Shown: piece after piece, positions 31,950-41,185 of the stretch
How positions within the stretch are numbered: the first letter of the stretch is position 1
Layout: each line of letters begins with the position of its first letter
Notes under the pieces: model-generated
Seen by the model: only the letters and a program-made list of their open reading frames with translations
What the model was told of the DNA's origin: nothing
Databases searched by the model: none
From: an uncultured Desulfuromonas sp.
Lineage (GTDB): Bacteria > Desulfobacterota > Desulfuromonadia > Desulfuromonadales > Desulfuromonadaceae
NCBI RefSeq assembly: GCF_963676955.1
Contig: NZ_OY781461.1
Span: 3,218,225 to 3,282,224 of the forward strand
Direction: 5' to 3'
DNA: 64,000 nt
Made by a program: the position numbers and the translations under genes

Positions 31950-31950
31950 T

Positions 31951-32067
31951 TCAATAATGCATTGACTCACCGGCCCAGAGAACATTTTTTACAAGCGCCT
32001 TACAATGTTGTTGGTTGCAGACGGATTCGCCAATGCTGTCATCAGGGGGGGCTTTATGCTGATTCAT
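31951..32067 (-). CDS. Possible 38-residue small protein between ptsI and metK
   Basis: A short reading frame starting ATG at 32067 after GGGGGTAAGG, beginning MNQHKAPPDDSIGESV and ending VLWAGESMHY. It contains two cysteines, has no hydrophobic segment and no family I recognise. It starts about 70 bases beyond the ptsI stop codon. It fills the 250-base gap, together with the metK promoter, but could be chance. Confidence 0.25.
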   Translation of the reverse strand: MNQHKAPPDDSIGESVCNQQHCKALVKNVLWAGESMHY

Positions 32068-32135
32068 CAGGACCTTACCCCCTAAAGACGTGCGGAGTCG
32101 CGGAAGCCTTTTTACGAAAAACTCGGCAATGTTCC

Positions 32136-33917
32136 TTAAATCTCCCATTCCTGCATATCGTCGGGGAAATGACGCACGACGGTTTCACGAAGATCCGCAG
32201 CAATTTCCGTGGCAGTGGACCTGGAGAGAATCTGCGCAAGGAGGGTATGCCCGTCGTCGGATTGCCATTGGCGCAAGATCTTTTTGACCCGCGACAAGCC
32301 GCAACTGTTCATGGACATTTCCGTATAGCCCATAGCCAGCAAAATAAGACTGTACATGGGCTCCGCAGCCATTTCACCACAGATGCATGCTGAAATCCCT
32401 GCCTGGCTGGCCGCATCGGAAATTGTTTTCAACGCTCTCAAAATCGCCGGATGGCAAGGATCGTAAAGATAGGCCACATGCTCATTGCTGCGATCCACAG
32501 CAAGGCAATATTGAATCAGGTCATTGGTGCCGACCGAAAAAAAATCGACTTCACGGGCCAACAGGTCAGCCAGAAAAACCGCCGAGGGGGTTTCGATCAT
32601 AATCCCGACGGGAAGCTGTTCATCAAAAGGAATCTGCTCCCGGCGTAACTCGTCCATGACTTCGCCAAGCATCTGGCGACAGGTGCGCACTTCCGCCACT
32701 CCGGAGATCATCGGAAACAATAAACGAACGCGGCCGTAGGCTGATGCGCGCAGAATCGCCCGCAACTGGATGCGAAAAAGGTGTTTTTCATGCAAAGACA
32801 GGCGAATTGAACGCAACCCCATGGCCGGGTTGGCTTCATCCTGAAGACTGAGGTCCTGAACAAACTTATCACCACCGATATCCAGGGTGCGAATCGTCAC
32901 GGGAGAAGGGTGAATTTTCTCGACCAGGGCTTTATAGCCTTCAAACTGATCCTGCTCTGACGGCGGGGTTGAACGGGCCATATACATAAATTCGGTTCGC
33001 AGCAGGCCGATCCCCGTCGCGCCGTTCTTCAGGGCAATGTCCGCCTCATCGGGCAGTTCAATATTCGCCTGAAGCGTTACCTGAACGCCATCTGCCGTAC
33101 AGGCCGGCAACGCGCAGAAGGTTTGCAGATGTTGCTGATAAAATTCGTAGCGCCGTTTCTTCTCAAGATATTCCTGCAATGTTGCAGGATCAGGGTTAAG
33201 GATGACATCGCCATGACTGCCATCAATGATGATCGCCATCCCGGTTGAAACCGTGGATGTGATCGTTTCGAGACCAACCACCGCAGGTAATCCCAGGGAG
33301 CGGGCCAGAATTGCCGTATGAGACGTTCGTCCTCCCAGGTCCGTCACAAAACCAATCACCTGCTCTTTATCCATTTGCAGAGTATCCGCCGGCGACAGAT
33401 CGTGGGCGACGACGATGGACTTGCGCTCGAGATGCTGTATCTGTTGCTGATTTTCACCACGGATATTGCGCAATATCCGCTCGCCGACCAGTTCAATATC
33501 AGAACCGCGCTCGCGAAGGTATTCATCCTCAATACACTCGAATGTGGCTCGGAATTGTTTAAGAACTCTCTTTAAAGCTGCGGAGGCATTGATCTGTTTT
33601 TCCTCAATAAAATTCGTTGTCCCTTTCAGGAGCATTTCATCATCGAGAATCATCAATTGAGTATCGATGATATAAAAGTGTTCCGACTGAGTATGGTGAG
33701 ACAGCTGCTGTTGGATGTCGCGAAGTTGCTGCCGTGATTTTTCAACAGCAGCATAAAAAATATCGACTTCCGCTGAAATCTGCTGCGCGGAAATGTCATA
33801 TTCGACAACGCTTATGCGTTGCCGATCAAGCAGGTAGACTTCTCCGATGGCAATACCTGGAGAGGCTGCAACAGCATGATAACGCTCTGTCTGTTTATTC
33901 TTCACCGAACTTGTCAT
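32136..33917 (-). CDS. ptsI: Phosphoenolpyruvate-protein phosphotransferase (PTS enzyme I)
   Basis: Takes phosphate from PEP and passes it to HPr. 593 residues: N-terminal swivelling domain with the phosphorylated histidine in GGRTSHTAILARSLGLPAVVG (about residue 190), then the PEP-binding TIM barrel with GIGLLRTEFMYM, LDIGGDK and the SVGTNDLIQYCLAVDR segment, and the catalytic cysteine in CICGEMA. It overlaps the HPr gene by 23 bases. With HPr, mannose-type EII and PtsN nearby, it can supply both sugar uptake and regulatory phosphorylation. Confidence 0.97.
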   Translation of the reverse strand: MTSSVKNKQTERYHAVAASPGIAIGEVYLLDRQRISVVEYDISAQQISAEVDIFYAAVEKSRQQLRDIQQQLSHHTQSEHFYIIDTQLMILDDEMLLKGTTNFIEEKQINASAALKRVLKQFRATFECIEDEYLRERGSDIELVGERILRNIRGENQQQIQHLERKSIVVAHDLSPADTLQMDKEQVIGFVTDLGGRTSHTAILARSLGLPAVVGLETITSTVSTGMAIIIDGSHGDVILNPDPATLQEYLEKKRRYEFYQQHLQTFCALPACTADGVQVTLQANIELPDEADIALKNGATGIGLLRTEFMYMARSTPPSEQDQFEGYKALVEKIHPSPVTIRTLDIGGDKFVQDLSLQDEANPAMGLRSIRLSLHEKHLFRIQLRAILRASAYGRVRLLFPMISGVAEVRTCRQMLGEVMDELRREQIPFDEQLPVGIMIETPSAVFLADLLAREVDFFSVGTNDLIQYCLAVDRSNEHVAYLYDPCHPAILRALKTISDAASQAGISACICGEMAAEPMYSLILLAMGYTEMSMNSCGLSRVKKILRQWQSDDGHTLLAQILSRSTATEIAADLRETVVRHFPDDMQEWEI

Positions 33918-34164
33918 GAATCAATTTCTCCAGACCATCCATGGCCTCTTGTGCATCCTCACCTTCTGTACGAATCTCAATCACAGTGCCCTTGGGGGCC
34001 GCAAGCATCAAAATGCCCATGATGCTTTTACCATTCACCTCGAAACCATCTTTATCAACGAAGACTTCAGCGGAAAATTGGCCGGCAACCTGAACAAACT
34101 GAGCCGCGGCACGGGCATGAAGCCCAAGGCGGTTGGTAATTTCTAGGGTTTTCTTTACTTCCAT
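33895..34164 (-). CDS. Phosphocarrier protein HPr
   Basis: Small phosphocarrier (89 residues). The phosphorylated histidine is in NRLGLHARAAAQF (residue 16 region) and the regulatory serine, target of HPr kinase, is in NGKSIMGILML. Both sites are intact, matching the presence of hprK in this cluster. It is translated from ATG 34164 after AGGACAG and overlaps ptsI. A dispersed repeat separates it from EIID. Could be ptsH proper or the Npr variant; the intact Ser site and ptsI linkage do not decide which. Confidence 0.95.
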   Translation of the reverse strand: MEVKKTLEITNRLGLHARAAAQFVQVAGQFSAEVFVDKDGFEVNGKSIMGILMLAAPKGTVIEIRTEGEDAQEAMDGLEKLIHDKFGEE

Positions 34165-34184
34165 GAAAAATCTGTCCTATCAAG

Positions 34185-34345
34185 TTTTTTGCAAAAGCCA
34201 TCCTGGGCTCTTTGCAAGCACGGTTTTAAACCATGTGATTTTCAAAACCTCACAAAAACGCCGGGTGGTCAACGACCCGACTATTTTGGTCACCCACCCA
34301 TGGGCGCCACGTGCCTTTTGACAAAAGGCTCCAAAAAACTCCCAC
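34185..34345. repeat. Dispersed intergenic repeat, copy 2
   Basis: Contains GCAAAAGCCATCCTGGGCTC, AAGCACGGTTTTAAACCATG, TGATTTTCAAAACCTCAC, CGCCGGGTGGTCAACGAC and CCCACCCATGGGCGCC. The same modules occur in copy 1 (reverse orientation) and partly in copies 4 and 5. It lies between EIID and HPr genes and carries no gene. Confidence 0.6.
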
Positions 34346-34351
34346 AGGCTC

Positions 34352-35107
34352 CTATAAAAAAAAGTGATCCACAACGCCGACACATCCCAGCAGAGCAAAT
34401 ACCACAAGATACAGAGGGATTCCCTGACGCAGAAGAAAGGTACAACCGATCACGCCAGCCAAAACAACAGGAACCATGACCGCGCCGCAGGGCACCAACG
34501 GGCCTGTTTGATGGCACAACACCGCCGCTACGCCACCGAGCACAACAACGGCCAGACGCTTGAGAACCAGCGCGACATCGGCAATACGGTACCTTTGAAG
34601 AAGCTGAACGACCATAACTCCCTGCTGATAGCCCAGCCAGGGGCCAATCAGGCGAACAAACAGCACCGGGAGGTTAAACAAAACCAGAAACAGCACCGGT
34701 GACCACCAATACCCCAGGCTGCCGGCGGTCACGGCAAGTGCGCAACACAAGGGACGCAGTCCTCCCCAGAAAAACGCATCCCCGGCAGCGGCAAAAGGTG
34801 CCATGACGGCTTCCGTAAACGCCTGTGGCGACATAGGGATCGGCTCTTCAAGCCGTTGGCGTCGCTCCAGAGCCAGGACAGCCGCAGCAATCGTCGGTGT
34901 CAAGAAAACATTGCTGTTGAAATACCCCAGATAGCGCTGAACAATTGGTCGCAACGCGCGGTCGGGATACAAACGACGCAGTTCCGGCAGCAGCAGATAA
35001 ACCCAGCCTAAGCCCTGAAACTGTTTAAAATTCCAAGAACATTGCAGTAAAAGGCTGCGCAGGCTCAGAAGGCATAAGCGCCTCTTGGTCAACGGTTCAA
35101 CAGTCAT
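34352..35107 (-). CDS. PTS mannose-family transporter subunit IID
   Basis: Membrane subunit of a mannose-type (group 4) permease. 251 residues with the conserved IID N-terminus (SLLLQCSWNFKQFQGLGWVYLLLPEL), LERRQRLEEP, and APFAAAGDAFFWGGLRPL, followed by membrane helices toward the C-terminus. It follows IIC by one base gap. Sugar specificity cannot be read from sequence. Confidence 0.92.
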   Translation of the reverse strand: MTVEPLTKRRLCLLSLRSLLLQCSWNFKQFQGLGWVYLLLPELRRLYPDRALRPIVQRYLGYFNSNVFLTPTIAAAVLALERRQRLEEPIPMSPQAFTEAVMAPFAAAGDAFFWGGLRPLCCALAVTAGSLGYWWSPVLFLVLFNLPVLFVRLIGPWLGYQQGVMVVQLLQRYRIADVALVLKRLAVVVLGGVAAVLCHQTGPLVPCGAVMVPVVLAGVIGCTFLLRQGIPLYLVVFALLGCVGVVDHFFL

Positions 35108-35108
35108 G

Positions 35109-35804
35109 CTACAGCTCCATCAATTGCAGCAGACCATAGGTCAATAAAAAGCCGCTGACAAACAATGCAATCGTCTTTCTAACCTGCAAAACCGCCATCA
35201 TCGCCGCAATACCGACAAGAGGAAAGACCACAATCAGCAAAGCCGGATGACCGTCCGCAAGGGGCGTCAACCACGGCAACACTAAGTTCAACAGCAGACT
35301 CCCCACGGCAACAACACAGGCCACGGACATCAGAGACGCCACAGCGAAAACCCAGGCGCAGTATAAATGGTTTTGCTGAAGAACGGACCAGCGCTGCTCG
35401 GCAAGGTGGGAAACCGCATTCTGAAAGCGTTTCTCATTCTGATGGCGGCTACGGATGTCAAACAGCTTGCCGATTTCCGCTGTCATCAGGGCAATAACAG
35501 CCACGGCAACCACCAACATCAGGTCTTGCTGAGGGTGGCCAAAAGAGAAAAAGTACAGCAGAATGACCCCGCCCAAGCTGGCTGACGTATCATCAGGGGC
35601 AACGGCAGCCCCGACCGGCACCCGCATCAGCCAGAGCAACTCCATCATCAGTCCGAGCTGAAAGGCCTGAGGAAAAACACCGAGCAAATAGCCGGCAGCG
35701 GCGGAACACACCAAGGGTCGTCCCAGCTGAAATTGGCCAATGGCCGTCCGGTCCAGCCCACAGAGGACAATCACACAAAAAACACCCAGCCACGCCAAGA
35801 TCAA
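35109..35804 (-). CDS. PTS mannose-family transporter subunit IIC
   Basis: Membrane subunit with about six hydrophobic segments in 231 residues; RPLVCSAAAGYLLGVFPQAFQLGLMMELLWL near the N-terminus (residues 29-59) is the characteristic IIC region. The only plausible start is TTG at 35804, seven bases after AAGGGG. It lies between IIB and IID with almost no spacing, so the full A-B-C-D set is one unit. Confidence 0.88.
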   Translation of the reverse strand: MILAWLGVFCVIVLCGLDRTAIGQFQLGRPLVCSAAAGYLLGVFPQAFQLGLMMELLWLMRVPVGAAVAPDDTSASLGGVILLYFFSFGHPQQDLMLVVAVAVIALMTAEIGKLFDIRSRHQNEKRFQNAVSHLAEQRWSVLQQNHLYCAWVFAVASLMSVACVVAVGSLLLNLVLPWLTPLADGHPALLIVVFPLVGIAAMMAVLQVRKTIALFVSGFLLTYGLLQLMEL

Positions 35805-35807
35805 AAC

Positions 35808-36296
35808 TTACCCCTTGAGTTCCTGATCATGACAATCCCACCTCATGGCGCGATCCGTCGGAATACATTGAGCGGAAATCATCACCCCAAGCTGACACAG
35901 CGCATTGAGGTCGTCCTGGTCTTCGGGGCCGACAAACAGGGTGCGGGAAAGACAGCGCTTCCCCTCTTGAGCGTGCATATTCCCCAAGTTAAGGCAGGTA
36001 AAATGAATACCCTCGCGATAAGCCTGTAGAGCGTCCTGAGGTGTTGAAAACAGTACAATGACATTACGGGATTCGAGCAGATGGGCTGAACATAATCGGG
36101 CTACTTCGGTGTGAGAACACACCTCGACAGACAATTCTCCAGGGACGACAGCGATCATCAACTGCTTACGAAACGGATCTTGGGCAACAACATCGTCGAC
36201 CACAATCAGACAATCCGCTTGAACATAGGGCACCCAGGCTTCCAACACCTGCCCATGAATGAGCCGGTTATCAACGCGCGCCAGAACGATCGACAT
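35808..36296 (-). CDS. PTS mannose-family subunit IIB
   Basis: Cytoplasmic phosphocarrier, 162 residues. The phosphorylated histidine is in RVDNRLIHGQVLEAWVPY (residue 15), the standard IIB-Man site. The rest follows the Rossmann-like IIB fold. The ATG overlaps the IIA stop by one base. Confidence 0.93.
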   Translation of the reverse strand: MSIVLARVDNRLIHGQVLEAWVPYVQADCLIVVDDVVAQDPFRKQLMIAVVPGELSVEVCSHTEVARLCSAHLLESRNVIVLFSTPQDALQAYREGIHFTCLNLGNMHAQEGKRCLSRTLFVGPEDQDDLNALCQLGVMISAQCIPTDRAMRWDCHDQELKG

Positions 36297-36706
36297 CAGT
36301 TGGTCCCACAGCCAATCAAGTCGCGGGAAACCACGACACTTTTCCGTCCATAGTCTTGCAGAAACACGGTCAACTCGGCCAAAGTCATCGTTTGTCGACC
36401 ACTGGAAAACTTCAACAGCATCGGCAGATTCACTCCATTAATCACCTCGACACTTGGATCGGATAAGAACCGTGCAGCAATATTTGCCGGAGTGCCGCCA
36501 AACATGTCGGTCATCACCAAAACACCCTCTCCGTCACACCCCACCTCCTCAATCAGCAACGTCATCTGTTGGGCAAGAGCTTCCGGATCACACTGTTTAT
36601 CAAGACACATGGTACGTGCATGACTCACCGGGCCAATAATGCCTTGGGCTGCTGCCAATAGCTGCGCGGCCAAGTCGGCATGTGTGGCAATGACCAATCC
36701 TATCAT
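36296..36706 (-). CDS. PTS mannose-family subunit IIA
   Basis: Cytoplasmic subunit, 136 residues starting MIGLVIATHADLAAQLL. The phosphorylated histidine (IATHADLA, residue 9) and the MTDMFGGTPANIAAR loop are intact. The start overlaps the rapZ stop (ATGA). As a separate IIA it could also act on regulatory partners, as seen for similar IIA proteins beside rapZ in other Deltaproteobacteria (inference). Confidence 0.94.
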   Translation of the reverse strand: MIGLVIATHADLAAQLLAAAQGIIGPVSHARTMCLDKQCDPEALAQQMTLLIEEVGCDGEGVLVMTDMFGGTPANIAARFLSDPSVEVINGVNLPMLLKFSSGRQTMTLAELTVFLQDYGRKSVVVSRDLIGCGTN

Positions 36707-37566
36707 CCTTCCTCCTTTATCAGGTCGCGATGAGTGATGGTAACATCTTGTGATTCTTTGAGACAATCCCGTAATGCTTCAACGATGGCAACGCTGCGGT
36801 GATGCCCTCCCGTACAACCAATTGAAATAGTCAGATAACGTTTCCCCTCACGACGATAACGCGGAATAAGAAAATCAAGCCAGGATTGAGTCCGCTGAAG
36901 AAACTCTCGGCATTCAGGTTGACCAAGGACAAAGTCACGCACAGGTTTGTCGCACCCCGTCAACGGGCGCAAGGCTTCGTCATAGTGAGGATTCGGCAAA
37001 AAACGGACATCAATCACCAGGTCTGATTCAAGAGGAACACCGTAGCGGAACCCAAAGGATTGCAGACGGATGCTCATGGCCACCCCGGCATCCGGAGAAC
37101 CATGCAGCGTTCTCAGCACTGCCGCTTTAAGCTGGTGAACGGACAACAACGTGGTATCGAAGACGACCGTGGCACGGTCCCGTAACGGTTGCAGCAGGCT
37201 GCGCTCCTGGGAAATCGCCGCAGAGACGGTACTGTAGTTTGATAAAGGATGGCGACGGCGTGTTGTCGAGAAGCGGCGGATCAACTCATCATCCGCAGCA
37301 TCAAAAAAGAAAATTTCCGGTTCATGACCAGCCTGATGGACAGCGTCAAAAACTCGTTCATAGCCCGTAACAAAGTGGGGATTGCGCACGTCCATGACGA
37401 TCGCCACGCCGACCGAATCGACAATGTCTCCCCCTCCCTGTTCAAAAAATGTCGGCAACAGGATCAGAGGAAAGTTATCGATGACATAAAAGCCTTCATC
37501 TTCCAGGACTTTGGCTGCCGTTGATTTACCCGAACCGGACAAGCCGGTAATGACAATAAACCTCAC
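36703..37566 (-). CDS. rapZ: RNase adapter protein RapZ
   Basis: Nucleotide-binding protein that in enterobacteria directs RNase E to a small RNA controlling glucosamine-6-phosphate synthase. 287 residues with the Walker A motif GLSGSGKST at the N-terminus, FLDAADDEL-like FFFDAADDELIRRF, and the C-terminal domain with FGFRYGVPLESDLVIDVRFLPNP and IGCTGGHHRSV. It starts with GTG, five bases after hprK. Position between hprK and PTS genes is conserved in the group. Confidence 0.95.
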   Translation of the reverse strand: MRFIVITGLSGSGKSTAAKVLEDEGFYVIDNFPLILLPTFFEQGGGDIVDSVGVAIVMDVRNPHFVTGYERVFDAVHQAGHEPEIFFFDAADDELIRRFSTTRRRHPLSNYSTVSAAISQERSLLQPLRDRATVVFDTTLLSVHQLKAAVLRTLHGSPDAGVAMSIRLQSFGFRYGVPLESDLVIDVRFLPNPHYDEALRPLTGCDKPVRDFVLGQPECREFLQRTQSWLDFLIPRYRREGKRYLTISIGCTGGHHRSVAIVEALRDCLKESQDVTITHRDLIKEEG

Positions 37567-37571
37567 GATGG

Positions 37572-38546
37572 CTACTCCAGATTGTCACCAATGATAACAT
37601 GGGAATGCAGCTGGGCCACTTCAGCCATCCGCTTTTCCAAACGGTCCTGAAATTCACGTGCTGAGTTGTAGCCCATCTCTTTAAGAAGCTGGTTACGCGC
37701 ACCAACTTCAATAATCGTGGAAATGTTTCTCCCCGGACAGACCGGAATGCGCAGCAACGGTACCTTGATACCCAACAGTTCATAATGCTGTTCATCCAGG
37801 CCAAGACGATCGTAAGTGGCCTCATCGTCCCATTCCAGCAACTCCATGGCGACATCAATTTTCTTGCGCTCACGGATCGCGGCAACACCGAAAAGATGCT
37901 TGATATTGATGATCCCCAAACCACGAATTTCCATATGGTAGTGCAACAGATCACTACCTTCTCCAAACAAAACCGCCGGCAACTTGGTGCGTACCTTGAC
38001 CACGTCATCCGCTACCAACCGGTGCCCGCGCAGGACCAGGTCCAAAGCACATTCACTCTTACCGATACCGCTTTGTCCCATAAGAAGAACCCCGACCCCA
38101 AACACATCAACCAGCACACCATGAACAGACGTTGACGGCAGCAGACGTTCTTCAAGAAACTTGGAAATCAAAGAGATGAACGCCGAACTTTTCATCTGGG
38201 TACGTAACAGAGGAATAGCGTGCTTTTCGGTCTTTTCCAACAAGATTTTCGGTGGAATTTGCCCCTTGGTAATAATCAGGCAGGCAAACCCCAGAGAACA
38301 CAGCTGCTCAACATTTTCTGCAGCCGTTTGTGGCGAGAGTTTTTCAAGATAGCTGAGTTCTGTGGAGCCAAGAATCTGCAGACGGTTCGGATGGAGGTAA
38401 CTAAGGTGGCCGGCCAAAGCCAGACCGGGTTTTTGAATGCGATGTGATTCAATGCATTTGTGAAGACCGTCGGCGCCAGCCAGCACTTCGAGTTCCAATC
38501 CGGTGTTCTGCTCCTCCAGCAACTCACGTACACTCAACTGCGCCAT
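37572..38546 (-). CDS. hprK: HPr kinase/phosphorylase
   Basis: Phosphorylates and dephosphorylates HPr at its regulatory serine. 324 residues from MAQLSVRELLEEQ; the Walker A is GQSGIGKSECALDL (about residue 155) and the HprK signature EIRGLGIINIKHLFGVAAIR follows. The start at 38546 has AGGTGA six bases upstream. In Gram-negatives without CcpA, HprK with PtsN and HPr is thought to form a regulatory phosphorelay. Confidence 0.96.
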   Translation of the reverse strand: MAQLSVRELLEEQNTGLELEVLAGADGLHKCIESHRIQKPGLALAGHLSYLHPNRLQILGSTELSYLEKLSPQTAAENVEQLCSLGFACLIITKGQIPPKILLEKTEKHAIPLLRTQMKSSAFISLISKFLEERLLPSTSVHGVLVDVFGVGVLLMGQSGIGKSECALDLVLRGHRLVADDVVKVRTKLPAVLFGEGSDLLHYHMEIRGLGIINIKHLFGVAAIRERKKIDVAMELLEWDDEATYDRLGLDEQHYELLGIKVPLLRIPVCPGRNISTIIEVGARNQLLKEMGYNSAREFQDRLEKRMAEVAQLHSHVIIGDNLE

Positions 38547-38563
38547 ACTCTTCACCTATCGTT

Positions 38564-39022
38564 TCAGGTTGTTTCTTCTACACGAATAATCTCGTAGATT
38601 TCCTCACCACTCGTTGCCATCAGCAACCGATCTCTGACGTCGGTGTCTTTGAGCAATTTGGAGATACGGGCCAGAGTTTTCAGATGAACACTGATCGATT
38701 CTTCCGGAGCCAGCAACAGAAAAAACAGGTGCGCCGGCTTGCCGTCCATGGAATCAAAATCCACCCCTTTACGACTGCGACCAAAAGCCAGAATCAATTG
38801 ATCAATATTTTTAAGCTTACCGTGAGGAATCGCCACGCCTTCACCGATACCGGTACTTCCCAGGCGTTCACGTTCCTGAAGAACCGACAAGACGTCCTCA
38901 CGATTGAGATCGTTGGATGAGCGTAACAAGACATCGGTCATCTCAGCCAATACCTCGTTTTTAGTCACCGATTGAATATCGGCCTCAACAGCAGCAGGAT
39001 CTAACAATTCAACAATTTTCAT
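38564..39022 (-). CDS. ptsN: Nitrogen-PTS regulatory protein EIIA-Ntr
   Basis: Regulatory EIIA of the fructose/mannitol type. 152 residues from MKIVELLDPAAVEADIQS; the phosphorylated histidine is in GEGVAIPHGKLKNIDQ (about residue 65). Linked to rpoN as in many proteobacteria. It precedes hprK by 17 bases. The GTG two codons upstream is an alternative start. Confidence 0.94.
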   Translation of the reverse strand: MKIVELLDPAAVEADIQSVTKNEVLAEMTDVLLRSSNDLNREDVLSVLQERERLGSTGIGEGVAIPHGKLKNIDQLILAFGRSRKGVDFDSMDGKPAHLFFLLLAPEESISVHLKTLARISKLLKDTDVRDRLLMATSGEEIYEIIRVEETT

Positions 39023-39042
39023 AATCACACAACAAAAGAGAA

Positions 39043-39070
39043 CAGCGCGGGGAGCACACTCCCCGCGCTG
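39043..39070 (-). terminator. Terminator between hpf and ptsN
   Basis: Perfect 12-bp stem CAGCGCGGGGAG / CTCCCCGCGCTG with a CACA loop, just 6 bases after the hpf stop codon, followed by TTCTCTTTTG on the minus strand. It may partly isolate the rpoN-hpf part from the PTS part. Confidence 0.75.
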
Positions 39071-39075
39071 AAAAA

Positions 39076-39624
39076 TTAGCTTTTCGGAACAATTAAACCG
39101 TAGTTACCATCTTTGCGACGATAAATAACGTTTACCTCTTCAGTGTTGTCATCGGTAAAAACCAGGAATTCCTTTTGCAGCAAATCCATCTGCATAACGG
39201 CTTCATCAACCGACATGGGCTTGATGGAAAAACTATGGCTGCGGATCACTTTGGGCTCCGGGTGCCCCTCATCGACACTGGCGGCTTCATAAATGGTCTT
39301 CGTCAGGTCACGCTCTTTCCCTTTGCGATTGGCATGACGCTTAAGCTTTTCTTTATAACGCTTCAGTTGGCGCTCAAGCTTATCAACCACGGCATCAATC
39401 GCTGCATACATATCATCAGTCACTTCAGCTGAAGCTTTAATGGTGATCCCTTTAGCGACCAGAGCAACCTCAGCATTGTGGCGAATCTTTTTTTCAACGG
39501 TCAGAACAACCTGTGCGTCAATGGGCTCTTCAATATACTTATTAACACGCACAAGTTTTTCTTCGACATAATTACGAACCGGCTCACTGGTATCCATATG
39601 GCGGAACGTGACTGAAATTTGCAT
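39076..39624 (-). CDS. hpf: Long-form ribosome hibernation promoting factor
   Basis: Binds the 30S decoding region and, through its C-terminal domain, links 70S ribosomes into inactive dimers. 182 residues: N-terminal YfiA-like domain (MQISVTFRHMDTSEPVRNYV...), a basic linker (KEKLKRHANRKGKERD), and the conserved C-terminal dimerisation domain ending NVIYRRKDGNYGLIVPKS. The long form implies 100S formation without RMF. It lies 29 bases after rpoN. Confidence 0.96.
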   Translation of the reverse strand: MQISVTFRHMDTSEPVRNYVEEKLVRVNKYIEEPIDAQVVLTVEKKIRHNAEVALVAKGITIKASAEVTDDMYAAIDAVVDKLERQLKRYKEKLKRHANRKGKERDLTKTIYEAASVDEGHPEPKVIRSHSFSIKPMSVDEAVMQMDLLQKEFLVFTDDNTEEVNVIYRRKDGNYGLIVPKS

Positions 39625-39653
39625 ATAAAACCTCCTTGTTCTTTACCCGTGTA

Positions 39654-41102
39654 TTAAAATAAACGCTTTCGCGCCGTCGAGGAGCCTATTCCCAACATTT
39701 CCCGATACTTGGTGACAGTGCGTCGAGCAATGTCGATGCCATCCTCTTTTAACATATTAACAATCTTTTGATCAGAATACGGCTTTTTCTCATCTTCTCC
39801 GGCAATTATTTCCTTAATACGGTTTTTAACGCTCTCCGAAGCCACGGAATCGCCCCCTGTGGTGCCGATTCCACTGTTGAAAAAAAACTTGAGTTCAAAA
39901 AGCCCCTGAGGCGTCTGGACGTATTTATTCGTGGTTACGCGACTGATGGTTGATTCATGCATCTCAATATCTTCAGCCACATCACGCAGCACCAGAGGCT
40001 TTAAATAACTGATGCCGTGATCAAAAAATTCACGCTGAAATTTGACAATGCTTTTGGTCACCCGAAAAATCGTGCGCTGACGCTGATGGATACTCTTGAT
40101 CAGCCACAGAGCTCCACGCATTTTTTCCTGAATGTACTCGCTGGTTTCACTGTCGATCTCTTTGCCTGACAGGGCATTGGAGTAATAGGAACTGATTTTA
40201 AGATTGGCCAGTCCATCATCATTCAGAGAAACGACATATTCATCGCCGACTTTGTAGACAAAAATATCCGGGGTAATGTAGTGAATATCAGACTCACTGT
40301 ACTGGCTGCCGGGACGTGGATCGAGACTGGAGAGAAAACGTGCGGCATCAAGAACGTCATCGACACTGACTTTGCATTGCTTGGCAATCACCGGATAGCG
40401 ACGCTCTTCCAACTCTTTGGGGTAATCGGTGATAATCCGCTCAGCCAGGCTGCCTTTCAGACCCAGGTAGGCCAACTGCAACTGTAAACATTCCGGGAGA
40501 TCCCGTGCGGCAACCCCGGCAGGATCGAAGGACTGAACGCGATAGAGGACGTCTTCGACCTGATCCAGGCTCGATTCGGTTTGTTGACAGATGTCTTCGA
40601 GGGGAGTTCTTAAATAACCGCTGTCGTCAATATTACCGATAATCGCGGCAGCAATCACTTTATCGTGGCCGTCAATACTCGACAGACTCAACTGCCACAT
40701 CAGATGATCGGACAGCGTTGTTTTCGGAGTCAGCAGATTTTCATAGGAAGGATGATCCTCATCATCAAAGGACTCAGCCATACTGCCGCCTTGAGAAAAC
40801 CCCTGCAAATAGGTTTGCCAGTCATCAATCTGGGCAAGTCCGTCTGCGTCGACAACCTCCTGGGTTTTCTCCGGATCACTTTCAGGAACACCTTCATCAG
40901 CTGAAACCGTTTCCGCCTCGACCTTGCGGTTTTCCTCCACCTCAGAGACTTCTTCAAGCACTGGATTTTCTTCCAGTTCCTGATTGACCACCTCTTCCAG
41001 CTCGACACGTGACAGCTGCAGTAATTTGATTGCCTGCTGCAACTGAGGTGTCATTACCAGCTGTTGACTGAGTTTTAATTGTTGACGTAACTCAAGGGCC
41101 AT
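39654..41102 (-). CDS. rpoN: RNA polymerase sigma-54 factor
   Basis: 482 residues. Region I is glutamine/leucine rich (LRQQLKLSQQLVMTPQLQQA), an acidic region II spans about residues 50-110, and the C-terminal RpoN box reads ARRTVTKYREMLGIGSS. The TTNKYVQTPQGLFELKFFF helix-turn-helix region recognises the -24/-12 promoter. It sits between lptB and hpf as in many proteobacteria. No clear -24/-12 promoter was recognised within this window. Confidence 0.97.
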   Translation of the reverse strand: MALELRQQLKLSQQLVMTPQLQQAIKLLQLSRVELEEVVNQELEENPVLEEVSEVEENRKVEAETVSADEGVPESDPEKTQEVVDADGLAQIDDWQTYLQGFSQGGSMAESFDDEDHPSYENLLTPKTTLSDHLMWQLSLSSIDGHDKVIAAAIIGNIDDSGYLRTPLEDICQQTESSLDQVEDVLYRVQSFDPAGVAARDLPECLQLQLAYLGLKGSLAERIITDYPKELEERRYPVIAKQCKVSVDDVLDAARFLSSLDPRPGSQYSESDIHYITPDIFVYKVGDEYVVSLNDDGLANLKISSYYSNALSGKEIDSETSEYIQEKMRGALWLIKSIHQRQRTIFRVTKSIVKFQREFFDHGISYLKPLVLRDVAEDIEMHESTISRVTTNKYVQTPQGLFELKFFFNSGIGTTGGDSVASESVKNRIKEIIAGEDEKKPYSDQKIVNMLKEDGIDIARRTVTKYREMLGIGSSTARKRLF

Positions 41103-41185
41103 TCTATTTCCTGGTCAGTGATTGGTGCATATAATGCTAAACAACGCTCTAATGTCTCTACAGTGTATTACGTACACCGTATTTT

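Noticed and set aside
31886-32135. SAM or SAH riboswitch in front of metK
   Set aside because: The best promoter lies about 36 bases before the ATG, leaving no room for an aptamer, and none of the SAM-I, SAM-II or SAH core motifs is visible in the gap.
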